From NCBI GenBank assembly GCA_030068075.1, contig CM057832.1:81962002-82026001 (forward strand): a stretch of DNA of 64,000 nt, written 5' to 3'. Origin of the DNA: Paguma larvata. Its lineage: Eukaryota > Chordata > Mammalia > Carnivora > Viverridae. Positions 9,777 through 20,654 of this stretch are shown one piece after another; within the stretch, counting starts at the first letter, position 1; every line of letters begins with the position of its first letter. The position numbers were made by a program, and so were the translations under genes. The notes below the pieces were generated by a model. It was not told the DNA's origin. It ran no database searches and saw nothing but the letters and a program-made list of their open reading frames with translations.

Positions 9777-10219
9777 ATGAGTCCCCCCCATTCTGATGTG
9801 ATATTTGTGAGACCCCATGCCAGTGGATCAAGCAGTCTGGCACTTAGTGATATTTGTGTAGGCCTTGTGGGCAGAAAACATAAACACATACTTGGGGAAA
9901 AAAAGTATTCCAGTGAGAAAGAACCACTGGCACTTTTAGGACTAAAAGGACCAAGTATATGCAATTGCCACCAACTGGCTTGTTGGTCTCCAAGAGGAAT
10001 GGTACCATATTGGATGCTCAGTGTTGGTTTCTTTTGCTGGCATATTGGATATTTAGTTGTTAAGTGGGGTGCATGGTGTTGAGCCCAGTCACAACCTCCA
10101 TATTTGCTATTTTGTCCCCTTAGTTCAGGTTTCATTGTTCCAACATTCTGGAGCCAATGACAGGGACTGGCTGATGTTAATTGGCCAAATAATTTTGTCT
10201 GTTGGACGTTAACAAACAC
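9749..10219 (-). pseudogene. integrase-like fragment of ERVL pol
   Basis: A 156-codon minus-strand frame. Residues about 44-80 include a CDWAQHH..TTKYPICQQKK segment followed by YGTIPLGDQQASWWQ, which resembles the zinc-binding end and start of the catalytic core of ERVL-type integrase. The expected HHCC spacing is shortened, the catalytic core is lost, and the last residues run into the neighbouring SINE. It is a dead relic of an ancient retrovirus, given only as a description. Confidence 0.6.
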
Positions 10220-11380
10220 ACAAAATAGTCTTCACATTTGGTGACCCCTGCCCTATGTCCATTAACACAGCTGAATCCCAAACTCCTTACCCTTCCACTG
10301 GAAGTGTTCTCTCTCACTACAGTTATTTAAGGCTATCCCTGAACATTGTGCACCTGTACCCACAGAATGAGCCAACTTATCTGTAAATCAAACTCAGGCT
10401 TTTACTTCCTCCTTCGGTTATAACGGATCTCTCACACAGACTTAGGTGTGAGCTCAGGGGGCATACTGGTACATCATTGGTGGGTACCATGGGGGATCTA
10501 AACTACCTCCACGTTCGTGCTTGATCCCAAATATATCGCCTTCATGTTACGATCATTTGTTGTTGAGCCTACACAACTTAATAACTTGGTGAATTGACAG
10601 GATCTAGATCATAATGGGTAGTTCTGGATTCATGGCCATTTGGTGGCCCATGCTTAGGCATTCGATCTCTCCCAATGTCCAATAGCATGTCAGTGGTTGT
10701 TTTTAGAAGACATGTGCTCCTCTTTTGCATATTACATAGCATTGTTCCAGAACTCCTGGTGCCTGTGCTTTGAATCTCTCCGTGGGGTTCGTTGCGAGTC
10801 CACATGACATCTTTTCCCACTGTGGATAACTGGAATAACTCCAGGTCTAGAAAATTGTATGTTCTATTCCATGTGACAGGGTTATAGTTTTTCCCAAATA
10901 AGGCCCTTATCTGGGTTTAACATAACTGCCGTGGTTAGATATTCAACCACATTTAAGGTTCAGCCTCTCTTATTGGGCCTGGTTCTCACCTTTTTTGTCA
11001 TTCTTCTGAATCCAAAGAGAATTTTTTTTTCAGTTCTTTTCAGAACTCACCCTCGGATGTTCATTATCTTTCTGTGGCATATTCTTGTTTCTTAGCAAGT
11101 CATCAGTATCGTTTTTCTGATGGCTCTATTTCCTTCATGTCTCAAAAAACCTAATACATCACCTGCATCCACCCCCAGTGCCTCCCTTTCACTGGTTCAT
11201 CATCCCAGTTTGTCTCCAGTGGAAGATTTAAAGGTAGACTGTGAGCTTGTGTCAGAAGCTGGCCACTCTAGTTACCACTGGTGATAGTGTCCTCAGTTGA
11301 TGGCTGAGAGGTGCATGGTCTACCTCTAAAATCCCATCTTAGGATTACTTCCTTAGACTATTCATGGTTATAGTTCTTCC

Positions 11381-11790
11381 GTGTTGGCTTCTTTGGAACC
11401 ACTCCCTGAGAGAAGATGGACATTCAGTCATAAGATATTTATTACAGCTCAGTTCCTGTGACAGGAAAGGAGTGGGGGTGCAGGATAGGGCAGAGAACAG
11501 ATGAGTTGCAGTTCAGGCTTGACAAAGCCTCAGTCAACCCATCAGGGAGTGAAAGGTGCAGGTCAGAGTGTGCAGGGAAGGATGTAACCTTAGGCAGGGT
11601 GGCTCTCTGCAGCTGAAGCAAAGCTTGCAGGAACTGATAGCTGGAGGCTTTCTGCTCATGGCAGCACACAGCAAGTACATTCCTGGTGGGGAACGCAGGG
11701 GAGCACATATCCATCTCTGGCACATGCACTACTGTTCAGGAGTTGCCATCGTGTGAAACAGTATCAGGCAAGTCTTTGCAAGGCCACTTC
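11381..11790 (-). mobile_element. LTR-like sequence, probable other end of the ERVL remnant
   Basis: On the minus strand the block ctttcctgtcacaggaact, then an AATAAA signal (complement at 11438-11443) and then gggagtggttcc parallels 7050-7130. Its position on the far side of the pol-like fragments fits a 5' LTR. Borders and TSD are not resolved. It could instead be an unrelated old repeat. Confidence 0.35.
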
Positions 11791-13792
11791 CTTATGAGTA
11801 GAGTAATATCATCAGAGTGAGTCATGGTCAAATCCTCTTATGATGGATGAAATTGCCAGCTTGAGACAGAAGAGCTCAGGTGACCATTTGTCCCAAAGTG
11901 TGTTCTCAGTGCTGAGAAAAAAGCGTGCTTAACTCAAATGAGTTTGGGAAGCACTGCACTCCACCTCCCTTTTTCATAGATTCCTAATAACAATGGCGTA
12001 TTTCAAGCATTTAGACCTTCCTCGTTGAATACATGTATTTAATTTGTTTTTCTCGTATTTCCACAGTGTATTTGATTATGGGAACTACTCCCACCTCTTT
12101 GTTTGTAATATCTGTCAACAACCTATAGAAACGGGATTTGTTGGAACTCATTTAAGACAGTGCTGGGCTAGCACACTCCCAGTGGTGTGCCGCAAGGAAT
12201 CCAATCACTCCTGTGTTGTAGTGGTGAGAACTAGTTTTATCCATCAAGCCTGACCCTGGAACTGAGGGGAAGGTCCCGAGAGGTGCAGAAAGTCTGAAAC
12301 AGGAAAAAAATATGCTCGTTGAAGAATTGGCACCGTTCCTGGAAGAGAAGAAATTATGTGCTCAGGTAGACAGTTCCCAAGCACAAGAGGGAGAGAGGTA
12401 AATGACAGGAATCAGAGATGGTGGAGTAAGAGTCCTGCTTTCAGTAAGTAGCTGCAGAGGCTAGAATCCATTCTACAGAGAGCAGACAGGGGCTGCCCTG
12501 TGAAAGGCAGATGGCAAGAGGGTTCTATGGTCAATGGTGGGACACATGGGCTGACTTCCAGGCCAAATGGATGGCTTGGCCTCTGGCTGTTCCAGCTGTT
12601 GCTTTTGGTCTTTTCGTGTAAACAATGCTAATGTTAGTTTAGAGAAACATTTATATCAATAAGCACCATGAATGGAACATGTACTTGGAACCGTTTTCAT
12701 ATTACATCACTTTTGAAAATCATAGATGACACCTGTTTGCACAGTGCTTACTGATTAACCAACTTAGACAAATCATGTATAGAGAATTAATTCATGGACA
12801 GGGAACAACATAAGACTGTAATATTTTCTCTGCAAACATCCCCCTTTTCTACTCCTAGAACTTGGAGTCCATAAACACTACAGTTTATAAATATCTCAAT
12901 AAAGTAGGTCAAAGTGTCTTTCAAAAGTAGCAGAGAAGAAAATAGAAGAGGAATATTTGGAGAGAATCAATAACAGTTCAAAGGTCATAGGGAAACTCAA
13001 AATGTTGATGCAAAACATACTTTCTTCTCTCTGTGGCAACACTCCCCACCTCTCCCCAGCATTCTCGCATTTGACTGCTTTTTAAAAAAGCATATTTTGC
13101 ATTATCTTCAGAATGATCCCAGTTTGTTTTTTCTTATCTCTGTAGTTGTGTTGACAAACAGTTGCTTCCTTTTTAGGAAGATCCATTCACATGATAACTC
13201 TCAATGTTGACATGTAGAGAATCACATAAGGGTGACACTCATGTAGTCTCTCCTATAGAAGATGGCTTGTATAAATTCTGTATTTCCTAGTTCCTGTTGC
13301 ATCAATACAGGATCCTGTGACTAAGTTTTGACAGATGAATGCGCTCAGAATCATGTTTGCCATTTCCAGAAAAAAATGCATAGAAACTTCCCATGTAATC
13401 CTTCATCCTGTTTTCAACCATCTCCTGTCAGAATGAATGCCAGGATCATTTGGAAGCTTCTGAAAAGGCCATTAACTGACCAGGAATATGCACCCCGTCC
13501 CCTCCACCCTCCGCTGCCATTGCGTTTTGCTTAAGAGACAAACTTACATTGTGCTAATTCTTCTGAAGTTTTTAGAGTTTGTTATAGCAACCAATGTTTC
13601 TTGTGTTAAGTAACAAGCAAGAACCAGCGTTGAGTCATTTGTCACTAAGAAGACAATTTCACAGCTAAGGGAGGGAGGAAGGAGACACAAAACATACAGA
13701 AATCTTTTAAATTTCTTTTCTTCTCCTTCCTCTTTAAATAAAAAGAAAAGTCACATAAATAAAACCTTTACGCACATATTCCTATTCCTACT
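11791..13792. other. unique-looking non-coding stretch
   Basis: About 2 kb with no gene, RNA or repeat I can name. Short frames at 12044-12253 and 13328-13534 lack motifs, and I see no splice sites around them that would make them convincing exons. Confidence 0.4.
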
Positions 13793-13935
13793 AGAACATC
13801 ACATCAAGCCCCAATGGTTTACAAGTGAGGATACCAAGGCTCAGAGAGGGGCATTAATTTTCATTGTCATGTTGGTGAATGATACATCTGAGTCCTGAAC
13901 CAGGTCATCTGACAGTAGAGCCAGCATGCTTCTGT
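13793..13935 (-). repeat. MIR fragment
   Basis: The antisense MIR blocks are gtgaggataccaaggctcag, then agaggggcattaattttc and gtcctgaaccaggtcatctg, corresponding to the gaggaaactgaggctcagag and gaacccaggtctgtctgac regions. Diverged. Confidence 0.6.
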
Positions 13936-15470
13936 ATATTGCGACGTACCTAAATCCAGATAGATTTTACTGAAGGACGCTGGGCATCCTATCCTCCAGA
14001 ACAGGAGCTCAGAGAGACTTCGTTAGATATAGGTTTAGGTATAGGGTTCCATGTTATCAAATATTTCACTGCTAATCCAACTTTGAAAGCCAACGGACTT
14101 TCACTTCCATACTTGTAGGATTCTAAAGAAGGTGGCTCATAGCACAGAGATGTTGCTGAAGGCGGTAACCTGGTACAGCACCTGGGTTATTGGGTCTTGT
14201 CCAAAGCATTCTCAAGTTTGATAACTCCCACTTCATTTGATGGCCTTCTGTTTTTGCTGTGATCTTTTGAAATGTCATTCTCCACAGTGCCCTACATAGG
14301 AGAAAATCTTATTATGCAAAATGCCTCCACTCAAAACGACATCACCACGTTGCTTCACCTTTCCTGACCTCTTGTATTCTGCCCCTGGCCTTCTGCAAAT
14401 ATAATTCAAAATGAATATTTCTTCTTTCATCAAGCCAGGAATTTGAGGCTTTATTTGAAATCACCTAAGCATATTTTATTCTCTAGGCCACAGGTGAAGA
14501 ATGGCAAAATGAGACCTGAACATGCTGAAATATTGGGTCCCTGATTGTTCCCCTGCTCCCACAAGCTGACATTTCCCAGCTACCCAAATTGCCAGACACC
14601 CAAACTCCTCCATCCTTTTATTTTGCTTCCTTTCACCAGACTTCATCTTACCTTTTCAGGTATGAAACTGCCAAGAAACATTGGCTACTATGTGAATTTC
14701 AGTTTCTGGCCCTACTTTATACTGAAGCCTAGGCCTGCCAGTCGGGGGTTTCTGAGGCTAAGGAGCTATTCGATGAGGAGTAATAGCTCCATTGAGTTTT
14801 GGGTGGAGGGTTCCTAATGTTAGGGCATCTGTATTCTGAAGTCGTACCCCATGGCCTCTTTAGGTCTGCTTTGTTGTTATCTGATATCAGCTTGAATCTG
14901 GAGTCCTAGAAGGGACTTAGCATCATTTTAGGGACAAGGAATGGAATAAAACATTTAATGTGAGTGGAGTTGTTTCTGGACCAAGTGACTTAAGGAGATT
15001 GTGATAGCTCAGCAGAAAAGAAGGACATGATTGAGTTTACTGATGGCCACTGGGGATGGCATTGAGTACTGGGCTTATGTGCTATCTCTTTGCCAACCCA
15101 GACCTGGTTATAGTCTTCAGGGCACAGACAGGGAGATCAGGGCTAGAGGAGGAAGATTTTGGTGCCAGATATAGCAATGCCTGAATCCCTTACTTATCCT
15201 ATAACTTTGGATCAATTACTTGGGTTTCTGAGTTTTATTTTCTTTGTATGTAATAATGCAGCTAACATTATCCTCTTCACATGCTAGTGGTATAAACAAA
15301 ATCATGTATGTGAAACTGTTATAGTTCGTAATCTGTGGCCTTTTTAAATAAATGTGACATATGATGGAATATTTTCTTCTTTTCCTCGTAAGATCAATGC
15401 ATTTCAATTTCAGTTTCAGGGATCACCTCATTTCTATTGTTAACTGTACCTAACATTGCATCCTACAACA
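13936..15470. other. unique-looking non-coding stretch, possible weak MIR
   Basis: No gene is recognised. At 15153-15310 the blocks gtgccagatatagcaatgcc and ggatcaattacttgggtttc followed by taataatgcagctaac loosely follow plus-strand MIR, but similarity is low. The rest holds nothing I can name. Confidence 0.35.
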
Positions 15471-15471
15471 A

Positions 15472-15560
15472 AAGACTCTCATGGAGCAAATATTGAGTGC
15501 CTTGTGTATACCAGGCACAAATATAAAAGGCAGATTATTCATTTTCAAGGACTCATGAGA
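15472..15560 (-). repeat. L2 fragment
   Basis: Antisense L2 3' end: gagcaaatattgagtgcctt, tataccaggcacaaatataa, then ttcaaggactcatgaga, matching the gagcacctactatgtgccagg and ctcaaggagctcacag pattern. Confidence 0.55.
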
Positions 15561-16510
15561 CTAACATCATAGATTATATAGGTAGAAAATTATACTGACT
15601 TCTGGAAAAGAAGGTCTGGATAGTTCTGTCTCAGAATGCACTCTTAGTTTATTTGAAGGTAATTTTCTAAGGCTTTTTCACTAAGAATTTGAAATCTTCA
15701 GTCTAGGTGTTTCATTATTAAGTGGTTACAACTAAGTTTTGGGAAGTGTGATAAAAATGTGAGGAGCTGGTATTTGTTTCACCCCCACCATAAATGATGA
15801 AGATCTGAAGCCAGGAATAGGTAACAGGGCCAAAGATGCAGCTCTTGTCCTTGTTCTGTACAGTTGGAACAGTAATAGCCACAGTAGCAGCACCCTCTAT
15901 GCATGAGTTAAGCCCTTCAGAAGTGCCAAAATGTGAGGGGAAAAGGAACAAATTTGGCTTGGGTCATGTAAGGATACTTCAGAAAGGTCGTTTGGTGGTA
16001 CTGGCCCTCATAAGATTTAGAACCAGAGATGTTTATGTCACTAGGACTGTCTCTAGCCTTTTTTTTTTTTTTTTTGCTTTACTTGCCCCTGAATGCTAAC
16101 TTCTTCTGCTTCATTCTCTTAAGAGGTGTTTGTGGAGTGTAGGGAGTACTGAGAAGCCATAGGAAGCTTTGAATTCACTCTTTTTTTTTTTTTTTTAGTC
16201 TTAGTGGCTAAAAGATGGGAAGGATGGTATTGGTGCCTGGATCTCCAGTCCCAGAAAACAGGAGACAGAATATAGCAGGCTGAGGATGGGAGATCTATAA
16301 TTGGTGCTTGGATCTCAGGTTCATGAAGAAAGGGGACGTACTGGGAGCCCAGACCTATTTATCTGTCTTGAGAAGGCCTCGGGGAGAGAATCCCATGACA
16401 CCTTGTTAAGATGAACCTGGACGATTGCTCCACCATTAATCGGGTCTTGATTTAAAAGGATCGAACTGATTCCATCTTGGGCAGCATTCTTAACAGGTGT
16501 CCTAGGAGAC
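15561..16510. other. non-coding stretch with poly(T) runs and a diverged internal duplication
   Basis: T-runs lie near 16059-16075 and 16180-16197. The segments near 16222-16265 and 16289-16337 share ggtgcctggatctc / ggtgcttggatctc and ggagac / ggggac at similar spacing, suggesting an old local duplication. No gene is supported. Confidence 0.4.
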
Positions 16511-16713
16511 GGGGGCCTGTTTAACTTAGGTGGTTAAGCATCCGATGTTGGCTCAAGTCATGATCTCATAGTTTGTGAGTTCAAGCCCAGTATTGGGCTC
16601 TTCACATTGGGGTCCATGTTGACCGCATGAAGCCGCTTGGGAGTCTCTCTCTCTTTCTCCTTCTCTTGTCCTTCCCTGCTCACATTCTCTTTCTCAAAAT
16701 AAATAAATAAAAA
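16511..16713 (+). mobile_element. CAN-SINE, diverged
   Basis: Blocks in order: a degenerate head (gggggcctg..taggtggttaag), ggctcaagtcatgatctcat, gtgagttcaagcccagtatt, gggctcttcacattgggg, a CT-rich part, and a tail ctcaaaataaataaataaaa. The head is more mutated than in neighbouring copies. No clear TSD. Confidence 0.88.
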
Positions 16714-16940
16714 GTTTTCTTGGAGTAAGAGTAAACTATAATTAAAAAGACTTCACACCATACTTCTGCCTGGTTTTGAGTCATCAGAGGACTGGAAAAT
16801 CTAAAGCACTGAATTTGGATTACAGTGATCTCATTGCTAATGAGCCCAAATACCACATAAGAGTAATTGAAAAAAAAATATTTAGAGGAAAATAATGTAA
16901 CCCCAGTCTTCATATTATTTCCCTTAATTTCCCTTAATAT

Positions 16941-17159
16941 GGAGGTGCCTGGGCGGCTCAGTCGGTTGAGCGTCTGACTTTGCTTCAGGTCATGATATCA
17001 TGGGCTGTGAGTTCAACCCCCACATCGGGCTCTGTGCTGACAGCTCGGAGCCTGAGCCTGCTTCACATTCTGTGTCTCCTTCTCTCTCTGCCCCTCCCCC
17101 AATTGCACATTGTCTCTCTCTCTCTAAAAAGTAAATAAACGTTAAAAATATTTTTAAAA
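16941..17159 (+). mobile_element. CAN-SINE, full length
   Basis: Close to feline consensus: gcctgggcggctcagtcggt, gagcgtctgactt, cacatcgggctctgtgctga, cagctcggagcctg, a CT-rich block and tail gtaaataaacgttaaaaat. It keeps several CpGs, so it is fairly young. The flanks are AT-rich and the TSD is not clear. The 60-codon antisense frame over it is translated SINE. Confidence 0.95.
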
Positions 17160-17499
17160 ATTACAACATGAAGCACAAACCCAAAGAGAAGCTGATACAC
17201 AAGGGAATAAGATCTCACAAACAAAAACCAACAGATAAAAGACATATGAGGACTCCAGATAATATAATAATCGACATACAGACTGAAAAACAGTGATGTT
17301 TACAATGTTTATGAAATAAAACCAAGCCAGAACATTTTGGGAAGAATTTTGACAAACTGAAAAAACATATTGTCAGCCCTGTACTCGCCCTCTCATGTTC
17401 CCTTGCAGCCATTGTCCCTGCGGCAATAGTCTCTCCTACCAGCGTCATTTAGTCTAACCCATTTTTGTACTTCCGCAAGTGAATCACGTAGTCTGAATA
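17160..17499. other. unassigned non-coding stretch
   Basis: No recognised feature. AT-rich with short frames only. Confidence 0.4.
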
Positions 17500-17828
17500 C
17501 TTTTGTGTTTGCTTCTTTAATGCACCATTATATACATTCATCCATATTTTTGGATGTGGCTGTAAATCGCGGGTGGCTGTATAGTGTTCTGTTGTGTGAA
17601 TATACCATTAAAGATCTATTTTCCATGGATGGTCATTAGTAGTTGCCACTTTTTGGCTGTTTTGAATAGTGCTACACAAAACTCTTGGGAATATGTACAT
17701 AGGAAGTGGATTTCTGGATGATTGGTTTGTCTTAATTTTAGTAGGCTAGTGCTAAACATTTTCCCCAAGTTCTCGTACCAATTTTGCATCCTTTTAGCAG
17801 TGTCTGAGAGTTCCATTTATTCCCCACT
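17500..17828 (-). repeat. old L1 (L1MC/L1ME-like) 3' fragment
   Basis: Antisense L1 blocks: gtatagtgttctgttgtgtg, gaatataccatt, gccactttttggctgttttg, gtacataggaagtggatttc, cattttccccaagttctcgt and gcagtgtctgagagttcca, matching the distal end of old L1M elements. A SINE terminates it at 17829. Confidence 0.65.
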
Positions 17829-17992
17829 CTTTTTTAAAAATGTTTATTTATTTATTTTGAGAGAGAGGCGTAAAAAAACCCCAAACAGGCTGTGCGCTGA
17901 CAGCATAGGGCTCCATCCCATGAACGTGAGATCATGACCTGAACCTAAATTAAGAGTTGGATGCTTAAATGACTGAGCCACCTAGGCGCTCC
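17829..17992 (-). mobile_element. CAN-SINE, shortened GA block
   Basis: Tail tgtttatttatttattttga, a very short GA segment, ccccaaacaggctgtgcgct, gatcatgacctgaacctaaa, and head ending ctgagccacctaggcgctcc. Most of the GA-rich middle is deleted. Inserted in L1 sequence. Confidence 0.9.
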
Positions 17993-18024
17993 TGTTCCAC
18001 TTTCTTTAAAAAAAAATTGTTGTT

Positions 18025-18230
18025 GGGGGCGAACTGCATGGTTCACATAACGGAGTAGGCATCCAACTCTGGCTCAGGTCTTGATCTCACAGTTTCGTGA
18101 GTTCAAGCTCTGTGTTGGGACTCTGTGCTGACAGCTCAGAGCCTGGAGCCTACTTCAGATTTTGTGTTTCCCTCTCTTCTGCCCCTCCTCCCGTCTCTCT
18201 CCCCCTCTCAAAAATAAACAAACATTAAAA
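18025..18230 (+). mobile_element. CAN-SINE, diverged
   Basis: The head is degenerate (gggggcgaactgcatggttc), but the body is clear: aactctggctcaggtcttga, gtgagttcaagctctgtgtt, ctgtgctgacagctcagagc, a CT-rich block and tail tctcaaaaataaacaaacat. Its last bases form part of a tandem duplication with the following L1. Confidence 0.9.
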
Positions 18231-18326
18231 ACCTGTTATTGAAATATAGTTGACATATAATGTTACATCTCAAAAATAAACATTAAAAATTGTTATTGAA
18301 ATATAGTTGACCTACAATGCAACATA
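18206..18326. repeat. two-copy tandem duplication across a SINE/L1 junction
   Basis: Unit A (18206-18267, 62 bp) and unit B (18268 to about 18326) both read tctcaaaaataaac...attaaaaa..tgttattgaaatatag...ttgac..acaatg/ataatg..acat. The unit contains the SINE tail and the start of the adjoining L1 3' UTR, so it was duplicated after the SINE landed. Small gaps and a few substitutions separate the units. Confidence 0.85.
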
Positions 18327-18791
18327 TTACAGGTGTACAACATAGCGATTTGACAATTCAATACATTCTGCAATGTTTACCATGATCTGTCAGCGTACGG
18401 TGTTATTACAATATTATAGACTGTATTTCCTGTGCTGTACTTTTCATCCCCATGACTTATTTATTTTATAACTGGAAGCTTGAACTTCTTAATCCTATTC
18501 ATCAGTTTCATCCATCACTCCACCTTCTTCCTATCTGGCAACCACCAGTTTGTTTTCTGTAGTTAGGACTCTTTCTGTTTTGTTTATTTGTGTATTTGTT
18601 TCATTTTTTAGATTCCACATATAAGTGAAATTATATGGTATTTGCTTTCTCTGACTTATTTCACTTAGCATACACCCTCTAGGTTCATCCATTTTATTAC
18701 AAATGGCAAGATCTCATTCTCCTTTAAGGCTGAGTGATACCCCATTCCCCCCACTCCCTCTCCCTCTCCCCTCAAATACCACGTTTTCTTT

Positions 18792-18818
18792 TTATTCTTA
18801 AGATTATTTATTTATTTT

Positions 18819-18854
<36 letters not shown>

Positions 18855-19023
18855 GAGGGGCAGAGAGAGAGAGAGTCCCAAGCAAGCTAGAGAGAATCCC
18901 AAGCTGGCTCTGCACTGTTAACTGTAGAGCCCGACGCAGGGGTTGAACTCATGAATTGTGAGTCATGACCTGAGCTGAAACCAAGAGTTGGATGTTTAAC
19001 TAACTGAGCCACTCAGAAACCCC
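18792..19023 (-). mobile_element. CAN-SINE with expanded GA tract
   Basis: Tail ttatttattttgagagagag and a long (GA)n block with an internal tandem duplication (cccaagcaagctagagagaat, then tcccaagctggctctgcact), then agcccgacgcaggggttgaa and head ending gagccactcagaaacccc. TSD taccac(g/a)ttttcttt at 18777-18791 and 19026-19040. Inserted in the L1 3' UTR. Confidence 0.93.
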
Positions 19024-19129
19024 TATACCACATTTTCTTTGTTCATTCATTTATTGATGGGCACTTGGGTTGCTTTCATATCTTGGTGATTGTAAATAAC
19101 AAACATGGGGGTATAGATATCTTTTCAAA

Positions 19130-19360
19130 CTAGTGTCTTTTGGGGGGGTAAATACTCAGTAATGGAATAACCGGATCATACGTTAATTCTATTTTTAAGT
19201 TTTTGAGGAACCTCCATACTGCTTTCCACAGTGGCTGTACAAGTTTGCATTCCCACCAACAGTACACAAGAATTCCTTTTTCTCCACATCCGCACCAACA
19301 CCTGTTGTTTCTTGTGTTTTTGATTTCCACTCTTCTGACAGGTGTGAAGTAACATCTCAT
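19130..19360 (-). pseudogene. L1 ORF2p C-terminal fragment
   Basis: A 76-codon frame containing [20 protein letters not shown] and YDPVIPLLSIYP, the highly characteristic C-terminal segment of mammalian L1 ORF2 protein. It ends in frame shifts on both sides and has no upstream reverse transcriptase in frame, so it is an inactive relic of the L1 here. Confidence 0.9.
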
Positions 19361-20085
19361 TGTGGTTTTGATTTGTATTTTCCTGATGATGAGTCATGTT
19401 GAGAATCTCTTAATGTCTCTTTTGGCAATCTGTATACCTTCTTTAGAAAAATGTCAATTCATGTCTTCTGCTCATTTTAAAATCAGGCTTTTTTTTTTAG
19501 TTGTATCAATTCTTTATATATTTTGAATATTAACCCCTTATTGGGCATATTATTTGCAAATATCTTCTCTCATTCAGTACATTGCATTTTTGTATTGTTG
19601 ATGATTTCCTTTACTGTGAAAAGACCTTTTATTTTGGTGTAGACCCAATAGTTTATTTTTGCTTTTGTTTCCCTTGCCTGAAGACATATTCAGAAAAATG
19701 TTTCTAAGACTTATGTACAGAAGACTGCTTATGTTTTCACTTGGGAGTTTTTATGATTTCACTTCCCACATTTAGATATCCAATCTAATTTGAGTTTATT
19801 TTTGCGTATGGTGTGAGAAAGTGGTCCACTTTCATTCTTTTCCAGGTAGTTGTCCAGTTTTCCCAAATCCATTTATTGAAGAGACTGTCTTTTCCTCATT
19901 GTATATCCTTGCCTCCTTTGTTTAAGATTAATTGACCACAGAAGTGTGAGCTTATTTCTTGGGTCTCTATCTTGTTCCTTTGATCAGTGTGTCTGTTTTT
20001 GTGCCAATACCATACTGTTTTACTTACTGTAGCTTCATCATGTATCTTGAAATCTGGGAGAGTGATACGTCCAGCTTTGTTGTAA

Positions 20086-20654
20086 ACTTTATTCCTAGGT
20101 CTTGCTGGCCAAAGAGAAAAGGGTTCTCCTCTTCCAGCTTGAATTTAACAAATCTTGGAGAAGGCATCTGATAATTATGACTTGTATCATGTGCTATATT
20201 TGAATTATGCCTAAGACTGGCCCACACTGAGTCATATGAGTGACTTCATGGTAGAGACAGGGGAGAGAAAAGTAGCCTGGATGCTGTGACTTCCAGCTAC
20301 TGCTAGAACCCGATTGGTTTGAAGAAGGCTTCCTTAGATATAGGGGTAGGAATGGATGCTACTATTCTGAACAAAGAAAACAATAAACATCTACTTCAGT
20401 GAGGAAATCTAAACTCCATTTATAGGAGGGGAGACTGTGAAGATTCTTTCCAGAGGGATAGAGTTTATTGTCATTGGTGTGTGTGGGTTATGCTTGGCAC
20501 TCTTGTAGCAGAGTCCAAGGAAAACAAAAAATTATACCCCTTAACAAAATGACAAACAGAATCATAGGAGAGAGTAAAGGAAAGTGATATGACTGGAAGT
20601 TAGATTTATAATGACCATTGGCTCCTAAGAGAAAGCCCAAGGATTTCCTGACTA
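20086..20654. other. unassigned non-coding stretch, possible old repeat
   Basis: No gene is seen. Phrases such as tgactggcccacactgagtc-like sequence at about 20210-20235 and ggaatggatgctactattct at about 20350 resemble the tail of an old interspersed repeat that I cannot name. Confidence 0.3.

Larger units (their letters stand above)
8602..11380 (-). mobile_element. ERVL-type internal remnant
   Basis: This interval lies between two LTR-like flanks and encodes broken retroviral frames on the minus strand: dUTPase-like near 8990-9250 and integrase-like at 9749-10219. Both fall in the 5'-to-3' order expected for an ERVL-type pol (integrase, then dUTPase). No full pol, gag or env is present, and about 2.8 kb is far shorter than an intact interior. 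The part from 10220 to 11380 shows no domain I can name. A SINE interrupts it at 9535-9776. Confidence 0.55.
18231..20085 (-). mobile_element. L1 3' portion (ORF2 C-terminus and 3' UTR)
   Basis: A long antisense L1: the 3' UTR (tatagttgacctacaatgca, gtgtacaacatagcgatttg), then acttatttcacttagcatac, then ORF2 C-terminal sequence (tttgcattcccaccaacagt, ttctgacaggtgtgaagtaa) and more upstream ORF2 to about 20085. A SINE splits it at 18792-19023. It is 5'-truncated, with many frame breaks. The 5' border with the next stretch is approximate. Confidence 0.88.

Noticed and set aside
9777..10082. 101-codon plus-strand frame
   Set aside because: It overlaps the minus-strand ERVL integrase-like relic, which has the recognisable residues.
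16040..16215. Two poly(T) runs as tails of a minus-strand processed pseudogene
   Set aside because: No recognisable cDNA body and no TSD around the runs.
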